A stretch of DNA of 56,865 nt, from positions 1 to 56,865 of the forward strand of contig VBHI01000219.1 in the NCBI GenBank assembly GCA_005881495.1, written 5' to 3'. Shown piece after piece: positions 17,781 through 26,315 of this stretch. A program made the position numbers and the translations under genes. A model generated the notes under the pieces. That model saw nothing but the letters and a program-made list of their open reading frames with translations. It had not been told where the DNA came from and did not search any database. How positions within the stretch are numbered: the first letter of the stretch is position 1; the number at the start of each line of letters is the position of its first letter. Source of the DNA: Chloroflexota bacterium (GTDB lineage: Bacteria > Chloroflexota > Ktedonobacteria > Ktedonobacterales > Ktedonobacteraceae).

Positions 17781-18251
17781 ATGCACATTACCATCGAAGA
17801 GATGAGTGGCCTGGACTTTCGATCCTTTCGGAAAACCGCCTCGATTCGGGTTCGTGCTCGCCGGTTAACTGAAAAGGATGTTAAGCAGAGAAGGGGGATA
17901 ATCTACACAATGGAAGGTCCTGTGGCATTTCAAGCGGGAGACTATCTCGTTCGTGGCATAAAGGGCGAAGAATATCCTATTCCTCCACAAAACTTTGCTG
18001 TCCTTTATGATGAACGCTCAATGGATCCAGATGGGGAAGGATTTGCCTGGTATCGTCCGGCGAATATCATTCATCAAGCCGTGCAGATTGCTGAGCCGTT
18101 TACAGTTGAGCCCAAAGCAGGAGAAATCTACACTGGCAAAGCTGGCGACTACCTGGTTCGAACGGGGCAAGGATCTAGTGGCTGGATCGTCGACCGCACT
18201 ATTTTTGAGCAGACCTATGAGCGCGTTGTTGAACAGAGAGAGAGCAAGTAG
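17781..18251 (+). CDS. Hypothetical protein with two GDYLVR repeats
   Basis: 156 aa, unknown function. Two similar segments, AGDYLVRGIKG (residues of about 54-64) and AGDYLVRTGQG (about 122-132), each followed by a Phe/Tyr-rich stretch, point to an internal duplication of a small beta-rich unit. Start ATG 17781 follows AAAGGAG. A DUF4231 gene starts 33 bases after its stop, so the two may form an operon. Confidence 0.65.
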   Translation: MHITIEEMSGLDFRSFRKTASIRVRARRLTEKDVKQRRGIIYTMEGPVAFQAGDYLVRGIKGEEYPIPPQNFAVLYDERSMDPDGEGFAWYRPANIIHQAVQIAEPFTVEPKAGEIYTGKAGDYLVRTGQGSSGWIVDRTIFEQTYERVVEQRESK

Positions 18252-18283
18252 CCCCATGTAGAGGTAAGAAAGGAATCAGCACG

Positions 18284-18709
18284 GTGCAAAAAGCAGTACA
18301 ACCTCAGTCACCCCAGCCGCCGTCTGTTGCCCCGACTGAGACAAAACGGGAAATCGCCCTTGAGCGGTGGCAAAGCCAGAAAGACTTTTACTCAAAGAGA
18401 GTAGGAAAATACAAACGCTGGCACCTGGGACTACAACTCTATATGGGTGTTATCGCCGTCGCGGTACCAATCTTGCTCAACATCCCATATGTTCCCCTAC
18501 TCATTTCAACAATGCGTACATTCCGCACTACCAGTGAAACGCTTAATCGGGAGAAGGTCCTCTACGATGTCGGAGCAGACGTTTATAAAGACCTCTCTGT
18601 TGATGATGCAGCTACCCTTTTCGCCACTCGTACTGAGGATATCCTACGTACTGAATGGATCGGCTACTTCCCCTCTGACCAGCAACAACCATCTCAAACG
18701 AAACAGTAG
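18284..18709 (+). CDS. DUF4231-type protein, apparently missing one membrane hairpin
   Basis: 141 aa with GTG start. The pattern LERWQSQKDFYSKRVGKYKRWH, one hydrophobic segment, then TLNREKVLYDVGADVYKDL and RTEDILRTE is that of DUF4231 proteins, small two-helix membrane proteins resembling SLATT-type effectors. From family memory, the second helix and its loop (about 20-25 residues) are absent between PLLISTM and RTFRTTSETL, so this may be an internally deleted copy. The function is unknown; related 2TM proteins are found near nucleotide-sensing defence genes, and a TIR gene lies 3.5 kb downstream. Confidence 0.65.
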   Translation: MQKAVQPQSPQPPSVAPTETKREIALERWQSQKDFYSKRVGKYKRWHLGLQLYMGVIAVAVPILLNIPYVPLLISTMRTFRTTSETLNREKVLYDVGADVYKDLSVDDAATLFATRTEDILRTEWIGYFPSDQQQPSQTKQ

Positions 18710-18720
18710 AACCTACATTT

Positions 18721-18930
18721 AACAGCCTTTCATTACTATGCCTGGTTTTTGTCGCACTTGTTGCACTTGTTGCGATTGTTGCGCATGTAGCAGATGTGCT
18801 CTTTTATCAGAAAAGGAAGCAACAGGTCACCATGAAAGGAGTCTCTCACGATGTTGAGGGCCTTGAGTTCCGCATCGGTGACGGTGATGCCTGTCAGATA
18901 GATCTGGCTATCCTTGATGGGGGTGTATGA
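18721..18930 (+). pseudogene. Open frame with a membrane helix but no start codon
   Basis: Bases 18721-18930 read in one frame as a hydrophobic helix rich in VAL/VA followed by YQKRKQQ and a soluble tail ending at TGA (18928-18930). No ATG, GTG or TTG precedes the helix, and ATG 18832 would remove it. Probably the 3' end of a decayed membrane-protein gene. Confidence 0.35.
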
Positions 18931-18932
18931 AA

Positions 18933-19109
18933 AAGTTGACTCTCCCCTGGAAATAGCCTTATATGTTACGTCATGCTCTAAATGCCGCTATTTCCATAGA
19001 CCCTGGTGCGCCACAGGCTTGTATGGATGACCCACATCATCACCTCGTTGTTCGCACAACATCGTAACCTAACAAGCAAGCAGTGGTACAGTTGCTGCGT
19101 TTATGAGGG
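18933..19109 (+). repeat. Long inverted repeat, left arm
   Basis: The first 65 bases are the exact reverse complement of 20434-20498, and weaker similarity continues for about 110 more bases, to GCGTTTATGAG. Together the arms enclose the decayed IS481-like transposase. No clear target-site duplication is visible next to AAGTTGAC (left) or GTCAACTT (right). Confidence 0.9.
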
Positions 19110-19342
19110 GATTTTCGAGTAATACATCTATTTTCCTATCAATACTTTCTAAATGATGTTTTAAATAAGCAATGTTGTTATAGTAATTCTATTCTGTTTC
19201 AAGCGTTTTTCTTGACTTTTCCAGCACCTTCTCCACTTCGCCTCGTGGGTTTTCCTTCCTCTTTGAGAGCAAGCGTCTTTTCTGCCAGGAACTCCTGCGC
19301 TACACTTGAGGAAAACCACCCCCCAGAGAGGAGGCAAACGAC

Positions 19343-20240
19343 ATGGAAACCGAAGCCCAATTGATCGTGCAGCGAGCGAGCTTGCGCTGGCTCGCACAAC
19401 AGCATCCCAGCTGGACACACCGAGACCTGGCTACCGCCCTGGACAAATCTCTCGCTTGGGTCAAGAAATGGCGCGTGTCGCTTACGTGAAGCCGCGCCTG
19501 GTGATGTGATGGTCTTGCATGCTCGCTCTCGCGCCCGCAAGACCCCACCAGCCTCCATCACTTCGCAGACAGCGGTGGTGCAACGCATTCTGGAGATGCG
19601 TGAGAGCCTGCCTGAGAACCTGCACCGGGTTCCCAGACCAGAGGCCATCTTGTACTACTTGCATCGCGACCCCGCGTTGCGAGATCTGCCGGGGTGCGCC
19701 TGCCACGCTCGCAGACCACCATCTGGAAGATCCTGCGCCGGTTCGGCTGTATGGCGCAGGAGCATCGCCGCAAACCCAAACCCTTGCAACGCAAGCACCC
19801 GGGTGAGGAGGTCCAACTTGACCTCAAAGACGCCACCACCGTGCCTGCCGAACCCGAGGGCAAACGAAAGCCGGGTGGTGGAAATTACCAATTTCGTGGA
19901 TGCGGGCACCTCGATTTGGCTGAGCCGGAGCGTTGGAGGAGACTTCGACGCCGAAGGCTTGCTGGAAGTGGTGGCGCAGTTTTTGCGCGAGCACGGTTTG
20001 CCTGCCATGCTCACCTTTGACGATGATCCGCGCTTTGTGGGGAGCGCGAGTGGACGGGATTTCCCCTCCGCCCTGGTCCGGCTGCTGCTGTGCGTGGGGG
20101 TCGAACCTAATGTCTGCCCACCTCATCGGCCAGACAAAAACGCCTCCGTGGAGAGATTTCATCGCACCCTTGGTGAGGAGTGTCTGAGGGTGCAGTTGCC
20201 ACGGACGCTTGAGCAAGTGAAAGAAACGATTTCAATGAGC
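19343..20240 (+). pseudogene. IS481-like integrase-core transposase, frameshifted and truncated
   Basis: ATG 19343 starts an HTH-type N-terminus (LRWLAQQHPSWTHRDLATAL). The coding signal then changes frame near 19487, 19692 and 19870. The rve-type catalytic core follows (VVEITNFVDAGTSIWL, RPDKNASVERFHRTLGEECL with the last acidic residue). Homology ends around 20220-20240 and the remaining C-terminus is lost. The element is dead. Confidence 0.85.
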
Positions 20241-20324
20241 AGAAAGAAGCACATCCCTGTTTTTCTCCACCAAGAAGTATTTTCATTTCATCCTAGAGAA
20301 TGATAGCTACTACCTGAAAAGTCT

Positions 20325-20498
20325 CTCATAAACGCATCTATAGAAACGTTGGCTGCTTGCTCGGCTACGATGTGACATGGACAACGAGGTGATGATGTGG
20401 GTCATCCATACAGCCGCAGGCGCACCAGGGGCAATGGAAATAGCGGCATTTAGAGCATGACGTAACATATAAGGCTATTTCCAGGGGAGAGTCAACTT
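20325..20498 (-). repeat. Long inverted repeat, right arm
   Basis: Reverse complement of 18933-19109: 65 bases at the outer end are perfect and the rest is diverged. Confidence 0.9.
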
Positions 20499-20502
20499 GA
20501 TT

Positions 20503-20535
20503 TTGTTGGCGAATGACACTAAAAATGGAGTTAAG
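20503..20535 (+). repeat. Outer inverted repeat of the TIR-gene element, left
   Basis: Begins TTGTTGGCGAATGACAC. Its reverse complement agrees with 23513-23545 at 28 of 33 positions by hand alignment. It starts 5 bases after the right arm of the previous long inverted repeat. Confidence 0.75.
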
Positions 20536-20652
20536 GGTGGAAAACTATTTCCACACAAGGTCATTCAAAATCGCATTTCTTGTTTCATTCGAAAACAATA
20601 TCTTTGTATCTGAAAACTTACTGTGATAAAATAGGGCCAAGATTAATTTACC

Positions 20653-22146
20653 TACCTAAATTTGGCCCCAATTAGTGGCAGAGAGCCCCAAGAAAGGAGC
20701 TTGCCAAAAGAAAAAAGATGAGACATCTCTATCGAAGAGAGAAAGCTTAACGATAGGAGGGTCATCATCATGAACGAATCTATCACATCGACAACGAGAA
20801 CGTTTACCGCGAGTGCGAGCCTGGCTGCCATTGGCATCAAGTTGAGAGAACTGAAGCTGTTTGAGCCGATTGCACAACGGGTGCAGATTGCTCAGAAGAC
20901 CATCAAGGATAAGCCAAGCGAGAAGCTCTCTGATGCCTTGATCAGCATGCTGGCAGGGGCCCATGGACTCGTCGAGATCAATACGCGGCTCAGAGCCGAT
21001 GCCGCCTTGCAGCGAGCCTTCGGAGGCAGCCGTTGCGCCGAGCAATCGGTCGTGCAGGACACCTTGAACGCCTCGACCACAGAGAATGTGAAGCAAATGG
21101 AACAAGCCATGGATACGATCTATCGACAGCACAGTCAAGGCTAGCAGCATGACTATCAGGCCAGCTATCAGGTGCTCGATGTCGATATGAGTGGTCTGCC
21201 CTGTGGTCCCAAAGCGGCCTTTGCGACCAAGGGCCATTTTGCCAAACAGCGCAACCGCCGAGGCCGACAATTGGGCCGCGTGCTGGCCAGTCGCTATGGG
21301 GAAGTCGTCGTCGATCGCCTTTTTGATGGCAAGACGCAACTGACGCGTGCCTTGCAACCGTTGGTGCTGGCCGCTGAAGAGACATTGCAATTGGGTGAGG
21401 ACAAGCGTCACCAAACCATTGTGCGTGTGGATGCTGCCGGAGGCAGTCTGGATGATGTCAATTGGCTGCTTTCTCGCGGCTACCTGCTTCACGGCAAAGA
21501 TTACTCCGGCAAACAGGCCAAACGCCTGGCCAAGAGCGTGCAGGATGGGTACGTCGATCCTTATCAGCCCGAGCGGCAGTTCGGCTGGGTGACGCAGGCG
21601 GCTGAGGCGTATGTGCGTCGCGTCAAACGCATCGCGGTACGCTGTCGCAAACCTGCTGGCGAGTTCGCGTACGGCGTGCTGCTCTCCACCTTGTCGGCCC
21701 AGCACGTCCTCGTTTTGACTGCTCAGCCCCTCTCGTTGCTGGATGATCCGGCCGCCGTGTTGCTGGCCTATGTCAGCTTCTACGATCAGCGAGGCGGCGG
21801 CGTGGAAACGTCTTTCAAAGGCGACAAGCAAGGATTGGGCATAAGCAAGCGCAGCAAAAAACGCTTTGAAGCCCAACAGATGCTGATGCTGCTGGGTTCT
21901 CTGGCCCACAACGTCATCATCTGGGCGCGGGGCTGGCTGGCCGTCCCAACCTTGCACCGCTATGGGATGCTGCGGATGGTACGGGATGTCTTGCATATCA
22001 GTGGCTTTCTCGTCTTTGATGCTGCGGGCCAGATTATTCAACTGGTCCTCAATCAAGCGGCTCCTTTGGCTCCTGCTTTAGTCCATCCCTTGCGGAGCTT
22101 ATTGGCTCCCAGTCACGTGGTCGTTAATTTGGGCCAAACTTAGGTA
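20653..22146 (+). mobile_element. IS element of about 1.5 kb (IS4-superfamily DDE type)
   Basis: Imperfect terminal inverted repeats of about 25 bp: 20653-20677 (starting TACCTAAATTTGGCCCC) against the reverse complement of 22122-22146 (TACCTAAGTTTGGCCC), with about 4 mismatches. It encloses one transposase frame. No convincing target-site duplication is seen. Confidence 0.75.
20770..22143 (+). pseudogene. DDE transposase interrupted by one in-frame TAG
   Basis: The frame runs from ATG 20770 to TAA 22141-22143 (about 457 codons), broken only by TAG at 21142-21144. Both halves are in the same frame and join smoothly. Catalytic-core signs are LDVDMSGLPCG, VRVDAAGGS and YDQRGGGVETSFKGDKQG (the family's Y-x2-R-x3-E-x-x-x-K region), fitting IS1380/IS4-like transposases. 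It is otherwise intact, so the stop is recent or suppressible. GC-rich third positions leave a long antisense frame that is not a gene. Confidence 0.85.
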
Positions 22147-22193
22147 CCTAGATTTTCAGCTCAAAACTTACACTGAGGACAAGGAGATACAAA

Positions 22194-23471
22194 TTGAGTA
22201 CTCAACCGAAATTACCTTATCAAAGAAAACTATACCGTGCGTTTCTGAGCCATGCGCACGCGGATAAGAATTTTGTGGATCAGCTTTATAGATGGTTAAG
22301 TATAGCGGCTGAAATTCCTATTTGGTATGATGCCTTCAATCTTTCAACGAGTGCTACTATATCTACTGAATTGGCTAATGCCATTGCTCAGTGTCAGAAT
22401 ATGATCATCGTCCTTTCAAAAGCATCTATTAGATCGGGTTGGGTCGAGGAAGAGTACAATGCTGCTATCGGTCATCGAGCAAAGTATAAACGGTACCGTA
22501 TAATACCAGTTCGCATAGAAGACTGTGAAATACCAGGTTTTCTCGAACAGACTAAGTGGATCGACATGCCTGACAAAAAAATTGATATGAGAACAGTTTT
22601 TGATTTGATCACAGGATTGTACTATGATGATAAAGCCTTGATCCTCGAAAACGTTTGGGATATCTACATTAGTCGTTCTTGGCGACCGACAGAATCTTCT
22701 ATACCCGATTACGTATGCCGAAGGCTAGACAAGGATGGTTTCAGGTTAATTGGAGATGCTGAAGATCAACTTAAATACGATTCAGAGAAAGTTCGAGATA
22801 TTATTAGAAGTTGCGGAGGGCTAGTAGCCATTCTACCAGATCGCGGCCAAGGCACCACATCAAAATATATGTTAGAAGAAATCGCATTCGCTCAGGCAGA
22901 AGGCTTACACTGTCTAGTTGTAGCAGAGCCAAATGTCAATCTCCCTGATACATCTGGGCAATATGTCGTGCGTATGAAAACTGACGACATTGAAAAGGGT
23001 GAGATTGATACTATTCTGCAACAAGCAGTTGAAGTACTAGCAGAAAATTGGCACCGTCCTTCTCAGCCGCATTATGTCTTTCTAGCTACCAATCTCGCTT
23101 CAGAGGAGGAGCAGAGAAATCTGACCATTAAGCAAGCTATACAGCATATAACAGCCATGCCATGTATAACAGGTGACAAGATCACCGAGAGTCATATACG
23201 CGAGGCTATAACCGAGCAAATTCGACGAGCATTTATGGTAATCGATGATATATCTGAGAACAACATAAACTCGTGCATTGAAGCAGGAATCGCTATTGGA
23301 GCTAAAAGACCTCTTAACTTAATAGCTCGTGTTCCACGTGGTAAAGTACCTTTCATGCTCAGTAATTATCAGGTTAATACTTATACGAGTGATATAGATA
23401 TATTGTGTACCGTGCACCGAATTACATTTCCCTTTCGACGAAGGGTACTTAATAGTGAGTTGCCAAGGTAA
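22194..23471 (+). CDS. TIR-domain protein with two further Rossmann-like units
   Basis: 425 aa. Residues of about 14-145 form a TIR domain: AFLSHAHADKNFVDQLYRWL, IPIWYDAFNL, and SGWVEEEYNAA, with W83 and candidate NADase glutamate E87. Residues of about 153-285 (WDIYISRSWRPTE...GGLVAILPDR) look like a second, diverged TIR-like unit. Residues of about 290-425 (YVFLATNLAS, FMVIDDISENNINSCIEAGIAIGAKRP) resemble a nucleoside-deoxyribosyltransferase or nucleotide-sensor fold. Start TTG 22194 has AAGGAG exactly 7 bases upstream. No membrane segment. The base composition is more AT-rich than its surroundings. Known bacterial TIR proteins cleave NAD or make signal nucleotides in phage defence; the role here is inference. 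It starts 48 bases after the IS. Confidence 0.85.
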   Translation: MSTQPKLPYQRKLYRAFLSHAHADKNFVDQLYRWLSIAAEIPIWYDAFNLSTSATISTELANAIAQCQNMIIVLSKASIRSGWVEEEYNAAIGHRAKYKRYRIIPVRIEDCEIPGFLEQTKWIDMPDKKIDMRTVFDLITGLYYDDKALILENVWDIYISRSWRPTESSIPDYVCRRLDKDGFRLIGDAEDQLKYDSEKVRDIIRSCGGLVAILPDRGQGTTSKYMLEEIAFAQAEGLHCLVVAEPNVNLPDTSGQYVVRMKTDDIEKGEIDTILQQAVEVLAENWHRPSQPHYVFLATNLASEEEQRNLTIKQAIQHITAMPCITGDKITESHIREAITEQIRRAFMVIDDISENNINSCIEAGIAIGAKRPLNLIARVPRGKVPFMLSNYQVNTYTSDIDILCTVHRITFPFRRRVLNSELPR

Positions 23472-23493
23472 ACAGGTACAACCACACTAAGGT

Positions 23494-23546
23494 ATTGTTG
23501 GCGAATGACACGTTCAATTCCATTGTTAGTATCATTCGCCAACAAT
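23494..23546. repeat. Palindromic repeat closing the TIR element
   Basis: ATTGTTGGCGAATGACA at 23494-23510 is mirrored by TATCATTCGCCAACAAT at 23530-23546, a 17-bp stem with one mismatch and a 19-base loop. The right arm plus loop also pairs as an inverted repeat with 20503-20535. It starts 22 bases after the TIR stop codon and could also act as a terminator-like hairpin. Confidence 0.8.
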
Positions 23547-23726
23547 GAGCCATGCGCCGCAGGCGCACCACCACGCATGAAATTGATTTTGCCCTACCCC
23601 TAATTTCAGGGGAAGCGCCATGACACTACGTGTCAGAGAAGAGCATGAAATCGGGTATTTCGTGCATTACCATACTCTTTCCGGCGATTTTCGGAGGAAT
23701 ATCTTAATGTTGTTCTACCAGGGCAG

Positions 23727-24006
23727 ACCCACCGCGTGCCCGAGCAAGCGGTAGGCTACTTTAGCACCAATGCCCAGGGTATGCGTTATCCCACTTCCGC
23801 GCGGCATCAGTATGCATGTGGGCAGTGGCATGGCTGAGGCCGCCTGCAAAACCGTCGTCAGTACCCGTGCCAAGCGGGCCGGGATGCGGCTTCCTTCCAG
23901 AGGGGTTAGACGTTCTCTTACCCTTGTGCACCGCTGCCCTCAATCGCACCTACGATGCCTTCTGGCAAGACCGCTCTTCTGCCCTTTTCTTATGCCGTAA
24001 CAACTA
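23727..24006 (+). pseudogene. ISKra4-family transposase, C-terminal remnant
   Basis: Across frameshifts one can read YFSTNAQGMRYP, VGSGMAEAACKTVVSTRAKRAGM and then, one frame over, PEGLDVLLPL and ALNRTYDAFW. This series is the conserved C-terminal end of ISKra4 transposases. At least two frame changes, no N-terminus. Confidence 0.75.
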
Positions 24007-24034
24007 ATTCATACACCTCTTTGATGGCAGTGAC

Positions 24035-24290
24035 TTACAATCCTCCTTTGGTAGTGGTATGAGAGGTCAGTTCAATGACGGTTTCCAGAGACGTCAGGGG
24101 TTGAACACGCCAGTTGATGAAGATGAAAGAGAAGAGCCGATGTTCGATTTTGTTCCATTTGACAAAGCTCATCGGATCCCTTTGGGCTCAAGCAACTCCT
24201 CCAGATCCCGACATTGCTGGCCATATGCTCATTGTGATCGATTTTTGCAGCTAGCAGCCTACTAGTCTTCCCTCTCGTAGGGGCAATGGC
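24035..24290 (-). pseudogene. ISAzo13-family transposase remnant
   Basis: On the minus strand, 24172 down to TAA 24035-24037 reads KWNKIEHRLFSFI, then NWRVQPLTSLETVIELTSHT, which are the ISAzo13 C-terminal motifs. A frame change lies just upstream (about 24173-24290). The stop interrupts the domain. Confidence 0.65.
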
Positions 24291-24334
24291 TTGACCTTTC
24301 CCTGTGGTCCATGCAACAAATTTGACGCACGCCC

Positions 24335-25561
24335 CTACACTTTGCGCACCGGTGAGAGCAGTAACCATGTGCCTGCTAGCATCACGCCGAGCACGCCGAT
24401 GAGGATGGTGAGCCGTAGTCCTATCATCCCACCAAGTATGCCAGCGAGCAGCGCCCCCAGCGGAGCAACGCCTTGTGACAAGAACTGCATACTGGCATTT
24501 GTGCGGCCTAGCACGTTGGCCGGAACAATGGACTGCCGCAGGCTCACCTCGGCGATGAGATAGATGGACACCGATGCGTCGCCCAGGAGCTGGCCGAGAA
24601 AGAGGAGGGACAATGCGAGAGCTACGGAACCACCCGCCAGTGGAATGAGCAGACCGGTCGCACCGTACATGAACAGCCCCATGCCAACAGTCCTGCCCAG
24701 GCCGAAGCGCCGTACAACGCGCTCGGCCATGAATGCGCCCATGAGCGCGCTCACACCGCCTGTTGCAACCAGGAAGCCCAGGAAGATGGGTGGTGCGCCT
24801 AACTGACGGATCACGTACAGCGCGTACAGTGTCCCGACAAAGTTCCCGAACAGGCTGAAGGTGCCCGCGCTTCCTGCCAGGGCACGCAGCAGCGGATTCT
24901 TCAGAACCAAGCGCAACCCCTCGACGAGATCAGACCAGATGCTCTTTCTTTGCTCGAACGCTGTTGGGGGCGGCTCTGGCGTGTGGATGAGTCCCAGGCA
25001 GCAGGCAGAGAAGAGAAACGAAAGGGCATCGAACAAGAGAGCAAATGGAGCGCTGATCAATTGCACCAGTGGGCCAGCCACCGCGGGACCACCAATCTCT
25101 GCAAGAGCATCGCTCATTGCAAGCTTACTATTGGCTTCAACAAGCGACTCTTGAGGGATGAGCGAGGGTAAAAACGCAGAGTGAGCCACAGTGAATAGGA
25201 CGGTCAGCATCCCTGCTAGTGCTGCCACGACGTAGAGTTGCCCTATGCCCAGCACCCCAAGCAGAGCCGCAAACGGAATGGTACCCAGGACGAAAGCGCG
25301 GCCAAGGTCTGCAGCAAGCAAGAGCGGCCGGCGGCGTACCCGATCCACCCAGACACCAGCAAGTAAGCTGATCACCAGGACCGATGCCCCATCGAGCGCT
25401 CCCAGGATACCCATCTGGGTCGGCGTGGCCGCAAGAACGAGCACTGCGGTCAGTGGCAGAGCAATGCCGGTAATTCCACTCCCAAAATGCGAGACCGTCT
25501 GCCCAAGCCATAGCTTGACAAAATCCGAGTTACTCCATAATCCAGTACGATAGCGTCGCAT
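24335..25561 (-). CDS. MFS efflux transporter (MFS_3/EntS-like)
   Basis: 408 aa with about 12 hydrophobic segments. The N-terminus FVKLWLGQTVSHFGSGITGIALPL, the loop motif DRVRRRPLL after the second helix, and the central cytoplasmic loop with SIWSDLVEGLRLVLKNPLLRAL are typical of the MFS_3 group, which exports siderophores, macrolides or other small molecules. ATG 25561 has only a weak GGAAG upstream. It stands alone between IS remnants and a regulator pointing away. Specificity unknown. Confidence 0.88.
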   Translation of the reverse strand: MRRYRTGLWSNSDFVKLWLGQTVSHFGSGITGIALPLTAVLVLAATPTQMGILGALDGASVLVISLLAGVWVDRVRRRPLLLAADLGRAFVLGTIPFAALLGVLGIGQLYVVAALAGMLTVLFTVAHSAFLPSLIPQESLVEANSKLAMSDALAEIGGPAVAGPLVQLISAPFALLFDALSFLFSACCLGLIHTPEPPPTAFEQRKSIWSDLVEGLRLVLKNPLLRALAGSAGTFSLFGNFVGTLYALYVIRQLGAPPIFLGFLVATGGVSALMGAFMAERVVRRFGLGRTVGMGLFMYGATGLLIPLAGGSVALALSLLFLGQLLGDASVSIYLIAEVSLRQSIVPANVLGRTNASMQFLSQGVAPLGALLAGILGGMIGLRLTILIGVLGVMLAGTWLLLSPVRKV

Positions 25562-25832
25562 CCATTTCTTCCAAGCCGCGAGTGAGATTCTTCGCTAGCG
25601 CTCAGAATGACAGTGTACAGTCATATTTCGACTCTACCATATTTCAGCGCAATATGGAAGTTATTTGCGAATGAGGCCATAGGTTTCCATTGTCTGATGG
25701 AGATCTTGCAACAGATGCACGGGTGATGGCTAAATGCTTCCAGCTTGAACGTGCGGAACCTCATCGAGAAGCATGGTTGGTCATTTGCTCCCGAGCTATA
25801 GTCTGCAACCTGCTTCCTCCTCATCAATTGAC

Positions 25833-25845
25833 GTTTAGACTAATT
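25833..25845 (-). promoter_or_regulatory. AATTAGT[CT]TAAAC site 1
   Basis: GTTTAGACTAATT on the plus strand. The core TTAG-N-CTAA is palindromic. One of three copies upstream of the response regulator gene. Confidence 0.5.
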
Positions 25846-25965
25846 CGGCCCGCAAAGGTATAAATCCAATGGTTTCCCGAGCTTGAGATGTACGGGTAGG
25901 CACTATTGGGATGAATTATTGGCATGTTCGCAACACCCTTTGGGTATAAGCCCTCCTCGATGTCA

Positions 25966-25978
25966 AATTAGTTTAAAC
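25966..25978 (+). promoter_or_regulatory. AATTAGT[CT]TAAAC site 2
   Basis: AATTAGTTTAAAC, about 340 bases upstream of the regulator start; one base differs from sites 1 and 3. Confidence 0.5.
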
Positions 25979-26033
25979 TCTAATTATATATGATGGAGTG
26001 TATTCTACCGGACATTCCCTAGTTGGAATAGCA

Positions 26034-26069
26034 CTAATATCTTGTTATCTACTAATATCTTGTTACCTA
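26034..26069 (+). repeat. 18-bp tandem direct repeat (2 units)
   Basis: CTAATATCTTGTTATCTA is followed directly by the same unit with one change (ACCTA for ATCTA). AT-rich; a candidate activator-binding region. Confidence 0.8.
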
Positions 26070-26242
26070 AGAGTAATCTCTTACGTCCTATTTGAGACAA
26101 AAGGAACCTTATGTTCTTCAAAAAAATATTCTATAAATACTTGTTGGAGCTTATACTAAATTCTTGCGAAGCAAGGTGGGAAGCCCTGCGAGCCATTTTT
26201 ATGGAAATCGCGTGAGTCCAGACTGCAAGCCGTGTGACATGA

Positions 26243-26255
26243 AATTAGTCTAAAC
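26243..26255 (+). promoter_or_regulatory. AATTAGT[CT]TAAAC site 3
   Basis: AATTAGTCTAAAC, 60 bases before the regulator start, in a position to act on its promoter. Confidence 0.5.
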
Positions 26256-26315
26256 ATCAAATACTTAAGGAGAGCAATGTAGTTATAATACCTAAGCCAA
26301 GGGAGGGTGAAGGAA

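Larger units (their letters stand above)
25562..26306. other. Long regulatory-looking gap upstream of the NarL-type regulator
   Basis: 745 bases without a convincing gene. 25580-25615 resembles the inside of the MITE family (CTTCGCT, CGCTCAG, ATGACAG). Three copies of AATTAGT[CT]TAAAC occur at 25833-25845 (minus), 25966-25978 and 26243-26255. An 18-base tandem repeat sits at 26034-26069. See the separate entries. Confidence 0.6.

Noticed and set aside
20656..22056. Long minus-strand open frame (466 codons) across the IS transposase
   Set aside because: Antisense shadow of a GC-rich DDE transposase; no recognisable domains or ribosome site.
20653..22146. Target-site duplication for the IS
   Set aside because: Flanks ACC and CCT do not match; boundaries rest on the inverted repeats alone.
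22194..23471. Thoeris or CBASS locus
   Set aside because: No SIR2/SLOG (ThsA), cyclase or cap genes adjacent; only the TIR protein is present.
25621..25827. 68-codon minus-strand frame next to the MFS gene
   Set aside because: No motif, no ribosome site, lies in a repeat-rich gap; left as non-coding.
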